This document shows, piece by piece, positions 12,042 to 22,432 of a DNA stretch of 64,000 nucleotides. This DNA comes from Marinobacter excellens HL-55 (lineage in GTDB: Bacteria; Pseudomonadota; Gammaproteobacteria; Pseudomonadales; Oleiphilaceae). Location of the stretch: the NCBI GenBank assembly GCA_001314845.1, contig LJZQ01000007.1, positions 1 to 64,000 on the forward strand, written 5' to 3'. The translations under genes and the position numbers were made by a program. Under the pieces are notes generated by a model. It was given only the letters and a program-made list of their open reading frames with translations. It did not search any database and had not been told where the DNA came from. Each line of letters begins with the position of its first letter. The first letter of the stretch is position 1.

Positions 12042-12061
12042 CCCTGGGGGCTCGCCTCTTG
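12030..12061 (+). terminator. possible hairpin at the end of the prkA-yeaH-spoVR operon
   Basis: CAAGAGGCG (12030-12038) pairs with CGCCTCTTG (12053-12061) around the spoVR stop; no T-tract, so weak as an intrinsic terminator. Confidence 0.4.
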
Positions 12062-12068
12062 CCAACCC

Positions 12069-13427
12069 TCATCCCTTAACAGACGGCAAGCCTGACAACG
12101 CCATGGCCAATTCCTGATCATCGTACTCGTGATCACTGAGCTCGCCAGCGAAGTAGGAGGTATACGCGGCCATATCAAAGTGGCCATGGCCGCACAGGTT
12201 GAACAGGATCACTTCCTCTTTGCCCTCGCGCTTGCAACGTATCGCTTCATCAATCGCGCCCTTGACGGCATGATTGGCCTCAGGGGCCGGCACAATGCCT
12301 TCATTACGGGCAAACAGCACGCCCGCCTCAAAGCATTCGCGCTGGGTGTAAGACACCGCCTCAAATAACCCTAGCTCTTTGGCGTGAGACACCATCGGCG
12401 CCATGCCGTGGTAGCGCAGGCCACCGGCATGGAAGCCAGGTGGCGTGAAGCCCGAGCCCAGGGTGTGCATTTTGGTCAGCGGCGTCATCTGGGCAGTGTC
12501 GCCATAATCGTAAGCGTACTTGCCCCGGGTCAGCGTCGGGCAGGCGGACGGCTCTACCGCGACAATGCGGGGGTTCTCGCCACCGCGCAGGGCGTGACCA
12601 ATGAATGGGAAGGCAATACCCGCAAAGTTTGAACCGCCACCAGTACAGCCGACGATCACATCCGGCCAGCAATCGGCCATTTCCATTTGCTGCATACATT
12701 CAAGGCCGATCACGGTCTGATGCAACAGCACATGGTTCAGCACCGAACCCAGGGCATACTTGGTTTTCGGGTCTTTGACCGCCAGCTCTACCGCCTCAGA
12801 AATGGCAATACCCAGACTGCCGGTGTGGTCCGGATTCTCCGCCAGTACCTTGCGACCGAATTCCGTGAGGTTGGACGGCGAGGCTACGCAGTTGGCGCCA
12901 TAGGTTTCCATCACCGCCCGGCGGTAGGGTTTTTGGTCGTAGGAAACTCGAACCTGGAATACGGTGACGTCCATGTCGAACAGGGAGCCGGCGAACGACA
13001 GGGATGTGCCCCACTGGCCTGCACCGGTTTCTGTGGTGAGAGTGCGTATACCGGCTTCCCGGTTGAAAAACGCCTGGGGGATGGCGGAATTGGGCTTGTG
13101 GCTGCCTGCGGGGCTGCCACCTTCATATTTGTAGAAGATCTTGGCCGGCGTGCCCAGAGCTTTCTCGAGCCGATGGGCACGGAACATAGGTGCTGGCCGC
13201 CACATGCGATACACGTCGCGAACCGGCTCAGGGATCTCCACCTCCCGCTCGGTGGTAACTTCCTGCTCAATCAAAGCCTGGGGAAATAGTGGTTCAAGGT
13301 CGGCTGGCCCAACAGGCTGCTGGGTGACCGGGTGCAACACGGCAGGCAAGGGCTTGGCAAAATCCGCCTGCAAGTTGTACCAGTACTTCGGCATCTGATC
13401 TTCTTCAAGGAGAAACTTCGTTTGCAT
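12069..13427 (-). CDS. TrpB-like pyridoxal-phosphate-dependent enzyme (TrpB2 type)
   Basis: YEGGSPAGSHKPNSAIPQAFFN, TETGAGQWGTSL, CTGGGSNFAG; long N-terminal extension as in TrpB2. Confidence 0.9.
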   Translation of the reverse strand: MQTKFLLEEDQMPKYWYNLQADFAKPLPAVLHPVTQQPVGPADLEPLFPQALIEQEVTTEREVEIPEPVRDVYRMWRPAPMFRAHRLEKALGTPAKIFYKYEGGSPAGSHKPNSAIPQAFFNREAGIRTLTTETGAGQWGTSLSFAGSLFDMDVTVFQVRVSYDQKPYRRAVMETYGANCVASPSNLTEFGRKVLAENPDHTGSLGIAISEAVELAVKDPKTKYALGSVLNHVLLHQTVIGLECMQQMEMADCWPDVIVGCTGGGSNFAGIAFPFIGHALRGGENPRIVAVEPSACPTLTRGKYAYDYGDTAQMTPLTKMHTLGSGFTPPGFHAGGLRYHGMAPMVSHAKELGLFEAVSYTQRECFEAGVLFARNEGIVPAPEANHAVKGAIDEAIRCKREGKEEVILFNLCGHGHFDMAAYTSYFAGELSDHEYDDQELAMALSGLPSVKG

Positions 13428-13465
13428 AGTGTCGACTACCCTGGATTATTCTTTTTCAGAGGGCC

Positions 13466-15568
13466 TCAGAATACCCATTCAAGGCCCGCATAAAAAGTTC
13501 TTCCAGCCCCGGGCTCGAAGTAACCACGATCTTCTACTACGCGATCTGCGTTGGCGTTAATACGAACGTTGCTGAAGTAATCTTCATCCAGCGCATTGCG
13601 GACACCGGCATAGAGATTGAACGTCTGACTACCTAGGCGTACCGAGTCACCGGCGCGGGCGCCCAGCAACCAGTAATCGCTTACCTTGGTCTGGTTGCTG
13701 TTCTCGGCATAGAAACTGCCGACATACTGCCATTCCAGCGCCGCAAACCGGCCTGCCATACCCCGCCATTCCAGTTCAGATACCCATAGGGTGCCGGGGA
13801 GGCCGGGAATCTCATTGCCATTGGCGTCATTACCCTGTTCGTCGGTGAAGTCGCGCAGTTCGTAGTCCGCCAGGGTCAGTGCAGTGGTCACCCGCCAGGC
13901 ATAGGAGATATCCCACCCGAGCCCCAGTTCAACGCCATTACGATGGGTTTCGCCGGCATTCTCATAAAAGGTGCGGCCGTCCAGTTCATAGGGCAGGATT
14001 TCGTCTTTCACCCGGATTGAAAACAGTGCCAGATCATAACTGAGCGAGTTGCCCCACAGGCCGCGAACGCCAACCTCCCGGTTGAGCGCCTTTTGCGGCT
14101 CCACATCCGGGTTAAAGCCACCGGCTCCAGACGGGTTCGCAAACTCTGTAAAAGTGGGCGATTCAAACGCCGTACCAACGGTGGCGTATACCTGATGCCG
14201 GGGTGCCAGGCGATAACTCACCCCGGCCACGCCACTGAGTTCCCGAAAAGTCCGGCTACCAGAGTCATCACCGTCTTCAAGACGGTCATCATCGACCGAC
14301 AGGCGCAGATGATCCCAACGCATGCCGAGTGAGAGATTCAATCGATCCGTCAGCGCCAGATCTCCCTGAGCAAATGCGGCCACGTTTGTCGCACTCTGGT
14401 TTTCCGCCTGGGTTTGCCCGGTAATCTCACCCATGGGTGACACCAGGTAGCGCCGACGGTCATCCGACTGCCGGTGGACATCCGCACCGGCCATCCAGAT
14501 CAAGGGTCGCCCGGCCAGCTCGGAACCTTGCTGGTACTGGGAACTGATTCCATAAAAATGACGGTCGTAGTCCACTCGGCTGGCGCCGGGAAAAGGCAAC
14601 TGCTGGGCGAAATCCCGATGACTGTAAAAGGTGTTCACGGTCACCTCACCGGGCAGTACGGCGGCGTCCTGATACTGCAGCCCCAGAGTTTGCTGATTCA
14701 CCGTCTGACCGCTATCCAGGCGCTTGGCCATGAAGGTGGCCTGGCTTGGGTCTTCCTCTACCTGGCCCAGGGTCAGACCGCCCGGGTCCTGGGCTTTCGG
14801 GTTATGCAAGGCGTTGAAGGTGGCAGTCAGCTCACGCTCCGAATCCAGCTTGTGGGAAATACGGGCGTTGAACAGACCTTTTTCAGCTTCGCTCTGTTCC
14901 CGGTGGCCGTTTACATTCATCCAGGACAGCGTTGCGATGGCACTGGTGTCGCCCCTTACGCCATTACCCTGAATGGCAGCCTTGCGGTAATCATCGCTGC
15001 CGCCATCAAGGCGCAACCGGGCACCGGGGGCCAAATCATCGCCACGGGCGGTGGTGATATCCAGCACACCACCAGCGGCATTGCCATACTGCACCGAGGA
15101 CGGGCCCCGAATTACCTCAATGCGCTGAGCGGAATCCAAGTCGATGGCATCGATCTGCGACTGGCCATCCGGCAGGGTATAGGGAATGCCGTCTACCTGA
15201 ATGCGGATACCGCGAATACCGAAGGGCGCGCGAGCCCCGAAACCCCGGGTCGACAGTCGCAGATTCTGGGCGAAGTTGTAACGGTTCTGGAAGAAAAGCC
15301 CTGGCACGGTATTGAGGGATTCGTCCAGTTGCAGGCGCTGCTGGCCCTGGCGGATGGCGGGGGCGTCCACTACGCTGACCGCAGCGGGGGTATCGTAAAG
15401 GTCACGAGCCAGGCGAGGTGAGGTCACTTCCAGAACGATTTCCCCGATCGCCTCGCCCTCGTCCGCAACCTGTGCCGCCAACTCGCTTGACGGCATCATG
15501 ACCGACACAACGGCGAACGCAATCACCACCCGCCGTGAGTAACCATGCCCCTGGGCTTTCTCTTCCAC
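13466..15568 (-). CDS. TonB-dependent receptor
   Basis: 700 aa; plug domain (PAVSVVDAPAIRQG...IRGIRIQVDGIPYTLPDGQSQIDAIDLDSAQRIEVIRGPSSVQYGNAAGGVLDITT) and C-terminal FYAGLEWVF. Confidence 0.92.
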   Translation of the reverse strand: MEEKAQGHGYSRRVVIAFAVVSVMMPSSELAAQVADEGEAIGEIVLEVTSPRLARDLYDTPAAVSVVDAPAIRQGQQRLQLDESLNTVPGLFFQNRYNFAQNLRLSTRGFGARAPFGIRGIRIQVDGIPYTLPDGQSQIDAIDLDSAQRIEVIRGPSSVQYGNAAGGVLDITTARGDDLAPGARLRLDGGSDDYRKAAIQGNGVRGDTSAIATLSWMNVNGHREQSEAEKGLFNARISHKLDSERELTATFNALHNPKAQDPGGLTLGQVEEDPSQATFMAKRLDSGQTVNQQTLGLQYQDAAVLPGEVTVNTFYSHRDFAQQLPFPGASRVDYDRHFYGISSQYQQGSELAGRPLIWMAGADVHRQSDDRRRYLVSPMGEITGQTQAENQSATNVAAFAQGDLALTDRLNLSLGMRWDHLRLSVDDDRLEDGDDSGSRTFRELSGVAGVSYRLAPRHQVYATVGTAFESPTFTEFANPSGAGGFNPDVEPQKALNREVGVRGLWGNSLSYDLALFSIRVKDEILPYELDGRTFYENAGETHRNGVELGLGWDISYAWRVTTALTLADYELRDFTDEQGNDANGNEIPGLPGTLWVSELEWRGMAGRFAALEWQYVGSFYAENSNQTKVSDYWLLGARAGDSVRLGSQTFNLYAGVRNALDEDYFSNVRINANADRVVEDRGYFEPGAGRTFYAGLEWVF

Positions 15569-15649
15569 TTCACTACTCCCCTGCCATCAGTTGCATGATA
15601 CGCACCAGCCACGAAGCCGATCACATCCGCGCAGACCTGAGCATAACGA

Positions 15650-17791
15650 CTAAGCCGGAGACTGAATACCCAACAATAGTTGGAATATTGTGCTCCCAAA
15701 GGCTGGCAGGTAGGTCACCATCAACAGCGTAGTGCCCATGACCAGCACCGGGAGAATGAAGCGGAAATTGCGCTGCCAGAAGGTACCATACAGGCTCTCC
15801 GGCGATGTGGGCACACCCACCACCTGACGGGTCAGCAAATGGTTGAGCGCCACCGGCGGAGTCAGATACCCCATTTCAAATGCCAGCACCGTCATCACCC
15901 AAAAGTGAAGCGGATCGATTCCATTGTTCAGGGCGATGGGTGCCAGCGTGGCGTTTACCAACAGTACCGCGCCATAGGGGTCCATGATCATGCCAATAAA
16001 CACCAGCAAGCCCATCAGCAGCGTGAGCGTCAGCCATACCGACCCCAGTTGTTCAGGGAACAACTCGAGCAGGCCCGAACGTTCGATCAGGCCGCCGACA
16101 CTGACGGACAGCGCCATCAACATCAGCAGGGCACCGATCAGGGCACTGGAATCACGGGTAGCGCGCAACACAGCGGGTGAAAAGCCCCTTGCCAGAGGAG
16201 CACGGGCAGCCTCCGGCAAATCATCAGCGTCAGGGTCCGGTGACCTGAGCACCCAACGCTCGAACGCCAGCACCAGCAGCAGAATCAACGGCAGAATGGC
16301 TGGTGCAGAGAACTCATCCAGCCCCCGATTCAGCAGTAGGTTCCACAGCAGGATCACGCCCGCGAAAATGGCCACATAAGGCAGAAGCGGCACCAACGCA
16401 CGCAGCATGCCGGGCACCGCCTCCCGCAAAGGCGCGATTTTTCCTTTCGTCGGTCCGCCGATCAGGAACACATAAATGGCGTAAACCGACGCGGTCAACA
16501 GCAATACCCTGGCGCCGGCGCTGAACATTTCGTCGGTGGTCACACTGTTGTTGAGGGTGGCAACAATGACCACCAGCAGACAGGGACGCAGCATGGTCCC
16601 CATGGAGCCGGAGATCGCCGTGGTCGCCAGCGCCAGTTGCTCCGATGTGCCCGCGCGCCGAAGTTCCCGGTAAAGCGTGAGACCGGCCGCCAGAATAAAG
16701 ATACCGGACGCGCCGCTATACGCAGTGGGCAAGGCGGTGAGCAGAAGCACCGCCACCCCGAGCCATTTCGGAGGCAACCGCCAGGGTCGCAGAACATCGA
16801 ACACCTTCCTGGGAAGATGGGTGCGCGCCAGCAACATACCCACCCACACGTAGAGCCCAAGGTTGAGGAACAATGCCGATAACTCCGCCATCATGGTGAG
16901 GTAGACGGCAATACCGTGGTAGAAGCAGTGAAACGCAAACTGAATGGAGGCAGTAATACACATGAAGCTGTAGAGAGGCACGCTCAGCATGGCCCGAGAC
17001 CAGCTTCTGCCCACAGGCAGGTCATCCCTCCGCTGGCGCAGCTGCCAGAGGGAAATCAGGGTAAGCGTGCCAAAACCCGCCACCCAGATATCGTGCATGA
17101 ACAGATGAGCCAGGGGCATGCCGGCCTCTGCCTGAGCCAGCTCCTGTTGCCGATAAAGCCAAGTAGAGGCGGTCAGCAGTGCATTGGCCACCAGTTGCGA
17201 AACCGTGGCGACCCGGTCATCCAGACGGCTTTCTACCGGCCGAAGGGCGATGTGCTGGCGCCCCAGGGTTGCGGCCGCTGCACAGAACAGCAGCATCAGC
17301 CCCAGCAGCACCCGACGATTTCCGGTTACCAGCAGTACGGCCTGAGACAGCCCTGCCTCTACCAGAACGAAAGCCTGAACCCCTGGAGTGTTAAGCGACT
17401 GTAAGCGCTCCCAATTAGCCAGGCGATTCTCGCAGGCGCGGGATGCGGCCAACACCGAGGCGCGGACCTGTTCATGGTCGATCTGGTCGCCGAACACATC
17501 GGCGAAGGGGTCGGCAGATTTTTCGGCTTTTTTGACCGCAACAGCGAGGTCTACCGCCGCCTCTTCGTCGACCACGACCTGGCAACCCGGCGCACTGATC
17601 CGGTCGATCACCCGCAAGTTGAAGTAGTCGGGCCAGGTTTCCCCGCCGATTTCCAGTATCCGTGAGTGCAGGGTTTCGCCCACCGAGGCCAACAACGTCA
17701 GCACAAGAATGGCCAGCATCGGCACACTGGCCAGGGTCATTGACCAGGTGCGACTGGCCGTTACAGGAGCAGTCCGGGAATCGGTGGTCAT
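15650..17791 (-). CDS. TRAP transporter large permease subunit with N-terminal extension
   Basis: 713 aa; DctM-like core (GASGIFILAAGLTLYRELRRAGTSEQ..., FIGMIMDPYGAVLLVNATLAPIA, MGYLTPPVALNHLL), preceded by about 280 aa with a soluble segment and extra TMs. Confidence 0.82.
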   Translation of the reverse strand: MTTDSRTAPVTASRTWSMTLASVPMLAILVLTLLASVGETLHSRILEIGGETWPDYFNLRVIDRISAPGCQVVVDEEAAVDLAVAVKKAEKSADPFADVFGDQIDHEQVRASVLAASRACENRLANWERLQSLNTPGVQAFVLVEAGLSQAVLLVTGNRRVLLGLMLLFCAAAATLGRQHIALRPVESRLDDRVATVSQLVANALLTASTWLYRQQELAQAEAGMPLAHLFMHDIWVAGFGTLTLISLWQLRQRRDDLPVGRSWSRAMLSVPLYSFMCITASIQFAFHCFYHGIAVYLTMMAELSALFLNLGLYVWVGMLLARTHLPRKVFDVLRPWRLPPKWLGVAVLLLTALPTAYSGASGIFILAAGLTLYRELRRAGTSEQLALATTAISGSMGTMLRPCLLVVIVATLNNSVTTDEMFSAGARVLLLTASVYAIYVFLIGGPTKGKIAPLREAVPGMLRALVPLLPYVAIFAGVILLWNLLLNRGLDEFSAPAILPLILLLVLAFERWVLRSPDPDADDLPEAARAPLARGFSPAVLRATRDSSALIGALLMLMALSVSVGGLIERSGLLELFPEQLGSVWLTLTLLMGLLVFIGMIMDPYGAVLLVNATLAPIALNNGIDPLHFWVMTVLAFEMGYLTPPVALNHLLTRQVVGVPTSPESLYGTFWQRNFRFILPVLVMGTTLLMVTYLPAFGSTIFQLLLGIQSPA

Positions 17792-17794
17792 GGC

Positions 17795-18934
17795 TTACTC
17801 CACCGGATTACTGCATTCCTCACGGCTACCGTCAGCGCGGCACCGGATCTTGCGCTGCAGAGTCAACATGTCCCCGCTGTAGTAGCCTTGCTCGCGCAAC
17901 TCCAGCCTCGCTGCCTGCATCATCGCATCGTATTCCCGGCGGTCTTTAGCGGGAATTCTGATCCACCACTTGTCCGGCACCTTTTCCTCTTCCATCCGGA
18001 CACGGCTGATGATTTCATCGGAACCCTGGAAAAAAGCCTCTCGCACAAGCTGCGCCAGTTCGTTGGGGATGACCTCAGCGCGGCCAATCAGCTGCATGGT
18101 GATATGGGTCAACGGCAGGTCGATAATGCCACCGTCCGGCTCCAGCCCCTTGTGCAGCTCCATTACCTCATAGGCTGCCAGCGGCGCTGCCAGTACGTCG
18201 ACCACCCCGGTATTGAACATATTGGGGGCATTAACAATGTCAGCGACCACCGGGGTAGCGCCCACACCAGAAATCATCTCCGCCTGGGTAGGATCGTAAT
18301 CCAGCACCACCACTCGCTTACCAGATGCCTTTGCCAGGGTATTGATACTGCGGTCGTTCACAAACACATGGGCGGCGCCTGCCGGAGCAATACCCATCAC
18401 CACATAGCCGTTGCTCACCATGCGATCCGCACTGCGGGGATCGGCCATCAGCTGCAAGCCCAACAGCATTTGCTCGTGATCCGGGAAGCCGCCAATCGAA
18501 TCCAGGGTGCCGGTGTATTGATTGAACAATCGCGCACGCAGCCCACTCATCAGGGCGGCGTCGCAGGTACCGGATTTGAGCTCTTCTACCATCACCGATT
18601 CGCTGGTGTATGGCACCATCTCTACGTTGATACCGTACTGAAGAATTCTGTGCCGCTGATCCTGGGCTGCGCCATAAATAGGGCCGGAGCGCCCAAAGAT
18701 ATCCCAGACACATACCCGGTAGCTCCGGTCTGGATCGGGCTGCAGGCCGGTCAATTCCTGCATGGCGTTGATACGCTGTTCAAGGGGAAGGCTCTGGTCA
18801 TAAACCTTCGCCCGCAAGTCTTCGTTGGCCCAGGTCACAACCGGGAGGCAGGACATCGCGAAGGTGGTCGCCAATAAAAGACACCGGGTGATCCACTGGC
18901 AGGAAGGGGGCGTTCGAAGGGCAAGAGACATCAT
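17795..18934 (-). CDS. putative solute-binding protein of the TRAP system (not a canonical DctP)
   Basis: Signal peptide; RVCVWDIFGRSGPIYGAAQDQRHRILQYGINVEMVPYTSESVMVEELKSGTCDAALMSGLRAR; 3 bp from the permease. Confidence 0.75.
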   Translation of the reverse strand: MMSLALRTPPSCQWITRCLLLATTFAMSCLPVVTWANEDLRAKVYDQSLPLEQRINAMQELTGLQPDPDRSYRVCVWDIFGRSGPIYGAAQDQRHRILQYGINVEMVPYTSESVMVEELKSGTCDAALMSGLRARLFNQYTGTLDSIGGFPDHEQMLLGLQLMADPRSADRMVSNGYVVMGIAPAGAAHVFVNDRSINTLAKASGKRVVVLDYDPTQAEMISGVGATPVVADIVNAPNMFNTGVVDVLAAPLAAYEVMELHKGLEPDGGIIDLPLTHITMQLIGRAEVIPNELAQLVREAFFQGSDEIISRVRMEEEKVPDKWWIRIPAKDRREYDAMMQAARLELREQGYYSGDMLTLQRKIRCRADGSREECSNPVE

Positions 18935-19030
18935 TATTGTTATCCTGAGCTGAAAATCTTTGTACTCAGGGTAACAGTGATGTCTTCATGCCCCTCTGTC
19001 TCTGGTGGCAGCAAGGGGCTGGCAGATCTG

Positions 19031-19927
19031 TCAATCGACTGACCGGGAGGCGGCCTGCATGTTGGATTTGGGAATGATGCTGCGGCCATACATCGCCAGC
19101 AAGAACCCGATCGGGAACATCAGCACCCCATACACAGCAGCCGGTATCGACATGGCGCTGGATTCCAGCAGGGTCAGCGTCACCATCAATCCGATGGTGC
19201 CGTTCTTCACACCAAGCTCAACCGCCACGGCCAGCGACTCGCGCTGGGTCAACCCTGCCATCCGCCCGGCTAACAGCCCCAGCGCAATACCCACGACGTT
19301 CAACATGATGGTCGATGGCCCCGCCTGCTTGAGCAAGTCCCATATCTGATCCCGCACTCCAAAAAGCAACGCGACGATCAGAACTGCTAGCACCACGCCC
19401 CCGAAAATACTCACCACACTCTCCGCCTTGCGCGCCAATTCCGGCTTACGAGTGCGTACCACCATGCCGATAGCCACCGGGAACAGGACAATACCGACCA
19501 GCATGCCAATCGTTCTGCCGACGGGCAGGGAGATATTTTCTTCGGTACCCATGAAATGTTGAAGCGCCAGATTAGCGAATAATGGCAAGGTCAGAATGGT
19601 GATCAGGCTCGCCGTCACGGTTAACACAATCGACAAAGCTATGTTGCCCCGGGCCAGTAAAACGAACAGATTGGAGGTTGTGCCGCCGGGGCAGGCCGCA
19701 ATAATCACCAGCCCGACTGCTATTGCCGGGGAGACTGAAAACAGGTGGGCCAGAGCAAAAGCTGCCAGTGGCATCAGAAAGATCTGGGCAATCGTGCCTA
19801 CCACGATTCCGCGTGGGTAAACCGCCACCTGACGGAAGTCCCGGGCCGTCAGTGTCATCCCGATACCAATCATGATGATGAAAAGCGCCACCGGCAAACC
19901 TGCCGAAATTAGCGGACTGGATTCCAC
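19031..19927 (-). CDS. bile acid:sodium symporter family protein
   Basis: FIIMIGIGMTLTARDFRQVAVYPRGIVVGTIAQIFLMPLAAFALA...IIAACPGGTTSNLFVLLARGN. Confidence 0.9.
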   Translation of the reverse strand: MESSPLISAGLPVALFIIMIGIGMTLTARDFRQVAVYPRGIVVGTIAQIFLMPLAAFALAHLFSVSPAIAVGLVIIAACPGGTTSNLFVLLARGNIALSIVLTVTASLITILTLPLFANLALQHFMGTEENISLPVGRTIGMLVGIVLFPVAIGMVVRTRKPELARKAESVVSIFGGVVLAVLIVALLFGVRDQIWDLLKQAGPSTIMLNVVGIALGLLAGRMAGLTQRESLAVAVELGVKNGTIGLMVTLTLLESSAMSIPAAVYGVLMFPIGFLLAMYGRSIIPKSNMQAASRSVD

Positions 19928-20043
19928 GAAGCCTCCGAAATTCTTTGTTATTCGTTAGTTAACCGCAGAAAGTAGCACACTACCAGACAGATCTGCAGAG
20001 GATGATGGCTACAGTATGTAACTGTAAAAGCTTTAAAAGCGCC

Positions 20044-20058
20044 CCACGAAGTTCGTGG
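20044..20058 (+). other. short hairpin with T-tract upstream of the WS/DGAT gene
   Basis: CCACGAAGTTCGTGG followed by TTTT, 83 bp before the CDS start; leader or terminator role unknown. Confidence 0.4.
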
Positions 20059-20141
20059 TTTTGATCGTGTGTTACGGCGCGATTTCAGTATACTTGCAAG
20101 TAACAATCAAAATACGACCGACTGGCGGAGAACAACAAGGA

Positions 20142-21620
20142 ATGAAACGTCTCGCAACATTGGACGCATCCTGGCTTGCTGTGGAATCTGAAGACACCCC
20201 CATGCACGTGGGTACCCTGCAGATTTTTTCGTTGCCGGATGGCGCACCAGAAACCTTTCTGCGGGACATGGTGCTCCGCATGAAAGAAGCAGGTGATGTC
20301 GCAGCCCCCTGGGGTTACAAGCTGGCCTGGTCTGGCTTCCTCGGGCGACTGGTTGCACCAGCCTGGAAACTCGATAAGGACATCGATCTCGATTATCACG
20401 TCAGGCATTCCGCCCTGCCCCGCCCGGGTGGCGAGCGGGAACTGGGCATCCTGGTGTCGCGACTGCACTCCAATCCACTGGATTTTGCTCGCCCCCTGTG
20501 GGAGTGCCATGTGATTGAAGGGCTCGAGAACAACCGGTTTGCCCTGTACACCAAAATGCACCACTCAATGATCGATGGCATCAGCGGCGTACGTTTAATG
20601 CAGCGGGTGCTGACCACAGATCCCGAGCGCAGAAACATGCTGCCACCGTGGACTGTGCGTCCGGAGCGCCGCCGTGGCAGCAAAACCGACAAAGAAGCCA
20701 GCGTTCCTGCCGCAGTGTCTCAAGCGATGGACGCCCTCAAGCTGCAGGCGGATATGGCGCCCCGGCTCTGGCAAGCCGGCAATCGCCTGCTGCACTCGGT
20801 CCGTCACCCGGAAGACGGCCTGACCGCGCCCTTCACAGGCCCGGTGTCCATTCTTAACCACCGGGTGACCGGGCAACGCCGGTTTGCTACCCAGCATTAC
20901 CAGCTCGACCGGTTGAAAAACCTGGCCCATGCTTCCGGCGGGTCGTTGAATGACATTGTGCTGTATCTTTGCGGTACCGCCTTGCGGCGTTTTCTACAGG
21001 AACAGGACAGCGTGCCTGAGACCCCTCTGACGGCGGGCATTCCTGTGAATATCCGCCCGGCCGACGACGAAGGCACCGGCACTCAGATCAGCTTTATGAT
21101 TGCCTCGCTGGCCACCGACGAAGCCGATCCACTGAACCGATTGCAACAGATCAAGTCGTCTACCCGGCGCGCCAAAGAGCACCTGTCCAAACTGCCCCGC
21201 AGCGCACTGACCCAGTACACCATGTTGCTGATGTCGCCTTACATCCTGCAGTTGATGTCTGGCCTTGGCGGCCGCATGCGGCCGGTATTCAACGTCACCA
21301 TCTCTAACGTGCCGGGACCAGAAAGAACCCTCTACTATGAAGGCGCCAGACTGGAAGCCACCTACCCGGTGTCGCTGATTGCTCATGGCGGCGCGCTGAA
21401 CATCACCTGCTTGAGCTATGACGGCTCCCTTAACTTCGGCTTTACCGGTTGTCGGGACACCCTGCCGAGCATGCAGAGACTTGCGGTTTATACCGGCGAG
21501 GCTTTGGATGAGCTTGAGCAGCTGATCCTGCCACCGGCCGCTCAAACCGGAACGGCCACTGCAAAGCCAACGCGACGCAAGAAAACACAGACTGACCCAG
21601 GCAGCAAAAGCAGAAATTAA
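20142..21620 (+). CDS. wax ester synthase/diacylglycerol acyltransferase (WS/DGAT)
   Basis: MKRLATLDASWLAVESEDTPMHVGTLQIF; catalytic HHSMIDG motif; closely resembles what I remember of Marinobacter WS2. Confidence 0.95.
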   Translation: MKRLATLDASWLAVESEDTPMHVGTLQIFSLPDGAPETFLRDMVLRMKEAGDVAAPWGYKLAWSGFLGRLVAPAWKLDKDIDLDYHVRHSALPRPGGERELGILVSRLHSNPLDFARPLWECHVIEGLENNRFALYTKMHHSMIDGISGVRLMQRVLTTDPERRNMLPPWTVRPERRRGSKTDKEASVPAAVSQAMDALKLQADMAPRLWQAGNRLLHSVRHPEDGLTAPFTGPVSILNHRVTGQRRFATQHYQLDRLKNLAHASGGSLNDIVLYLCGTALRRFLQEQDSVPETPLTAGIPVNIRPADDEGTGTQISFMIASLATDEADPLNRLQQIKSSTRRAKEHLSKLPRSALTQYTMLLMSPYILQLMSGLGGRMRPVFNVTISNVPGPERTLYYEGARLEATYPVSLIAHGGALNITCLSYDGSLNFGFTGCRDTLPSMQRLAVYTGEALDELEQLILPPAAQTGTATAKPTRRKKTQTDPGSKSRN

Positions 21621-21631
21621 TAAGCCATGCG

Positions 21632-22324
21632 TCAATCGAGGGTGTCCACGTAGTGCTGCAATGTTGCCGGGTTGGTCAGTTCGATCCGGCCGTACGTCAG
21701 CTTCAGTAGACCACGACGCTCAAAGTCCTTGATCCACTTATGCACGCCCTGGCGGGTCATGCCCATCATATTCGCTATGTGTTCACGAGTAATGCGGATA
21801 ATGACCGGTTCAGTGCGAGCATCGCCATTACCCTGAATCTGAGCCAGGAACAGCAACCGGCGGCCAACCCTTGCAGCAATGCCGCGCAGTGCATCGTCCT
21901 CGATAATCGACATCGCCGCCCATAGGCGGCGGCTCACCATGTCCAGTATCACCGGGTAGCACTCCGGATACTTTGCCATCACGCCCCGGAAAGCGTCGCC
22001 GGGCAGCTCGATCACGGTGGCCGCCTCATGAGCCGTTGCTCCATATACTCTCTTCATGCCAGGCGAAAAAAGCGAATCTCCGAACCAGACTCCGGCATTG
22101 AACATGATCAGAGTTGCCTCCCGCCCCGCTGAGTTGACTGAACTTATTCGAACCACACCCGAAGCAATCACGTTCAACGTGGATGTGGCGGAGCCTTTGT
22201 CATAGATCGGGTCATCCGTCTCAAACTTCCGGATGCGGGCAATGTCGGCAAGGTCGTCAAACGCATGCGGCGGGAAGCCAGCAAACAATGGGCAATCTGC
22301 GAGGATCGTCTTGATATCGGTCAT
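21632..22324 (-). CDS. Crp/Fnr family transcriptional regulator
   Basis: cNMP-like N-terminal domain plus C-terminal HTH ITREHIANMMGMTRQGVHKWIKDFERRGLLKLTYGRIEL. Confidence 0.9.
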   Translation of the reverse strand: MTDIKTILADCPLFAGFPPHAFDDLADIARIRKFETDDPIYDKGSATSTLNVIASGVVRISSVNSAGREATLIMFNAGVWFGDSLFSPGMKRVYGATAHEAATVIELPGDAFRGVMAKYPECYPVILDMVSRRLWAAMSIIEDDALRGIAARVGRRLLFLAQIQGNGDARTEPVIIRITREHIANMMGMTRQGVHKWIKDFERRGLLKLTYGRIELTNPATLQHYVDTLD

Positions 22325-22432
22325 ACACTGAAGTGTAAACGATTTGACAGTCTTGGCCGATCACTTATCCCTAAACTCGGCGCTAGATAGAATGAGTACT
22401 ACAAAAACAACACGCACAGAGAGAAACGAATC

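Noticed and set aside
14474-15421. 315-aa plus-strand ORF opposite the TonB receptor
   Set aside because: Antisense shadow of a strong coding region.
17888-18877. 329-aa plus-strand ORF opposite the TRAP binding protein
   Set aside because: Antisense shadow, His/Gln-rich artefact.
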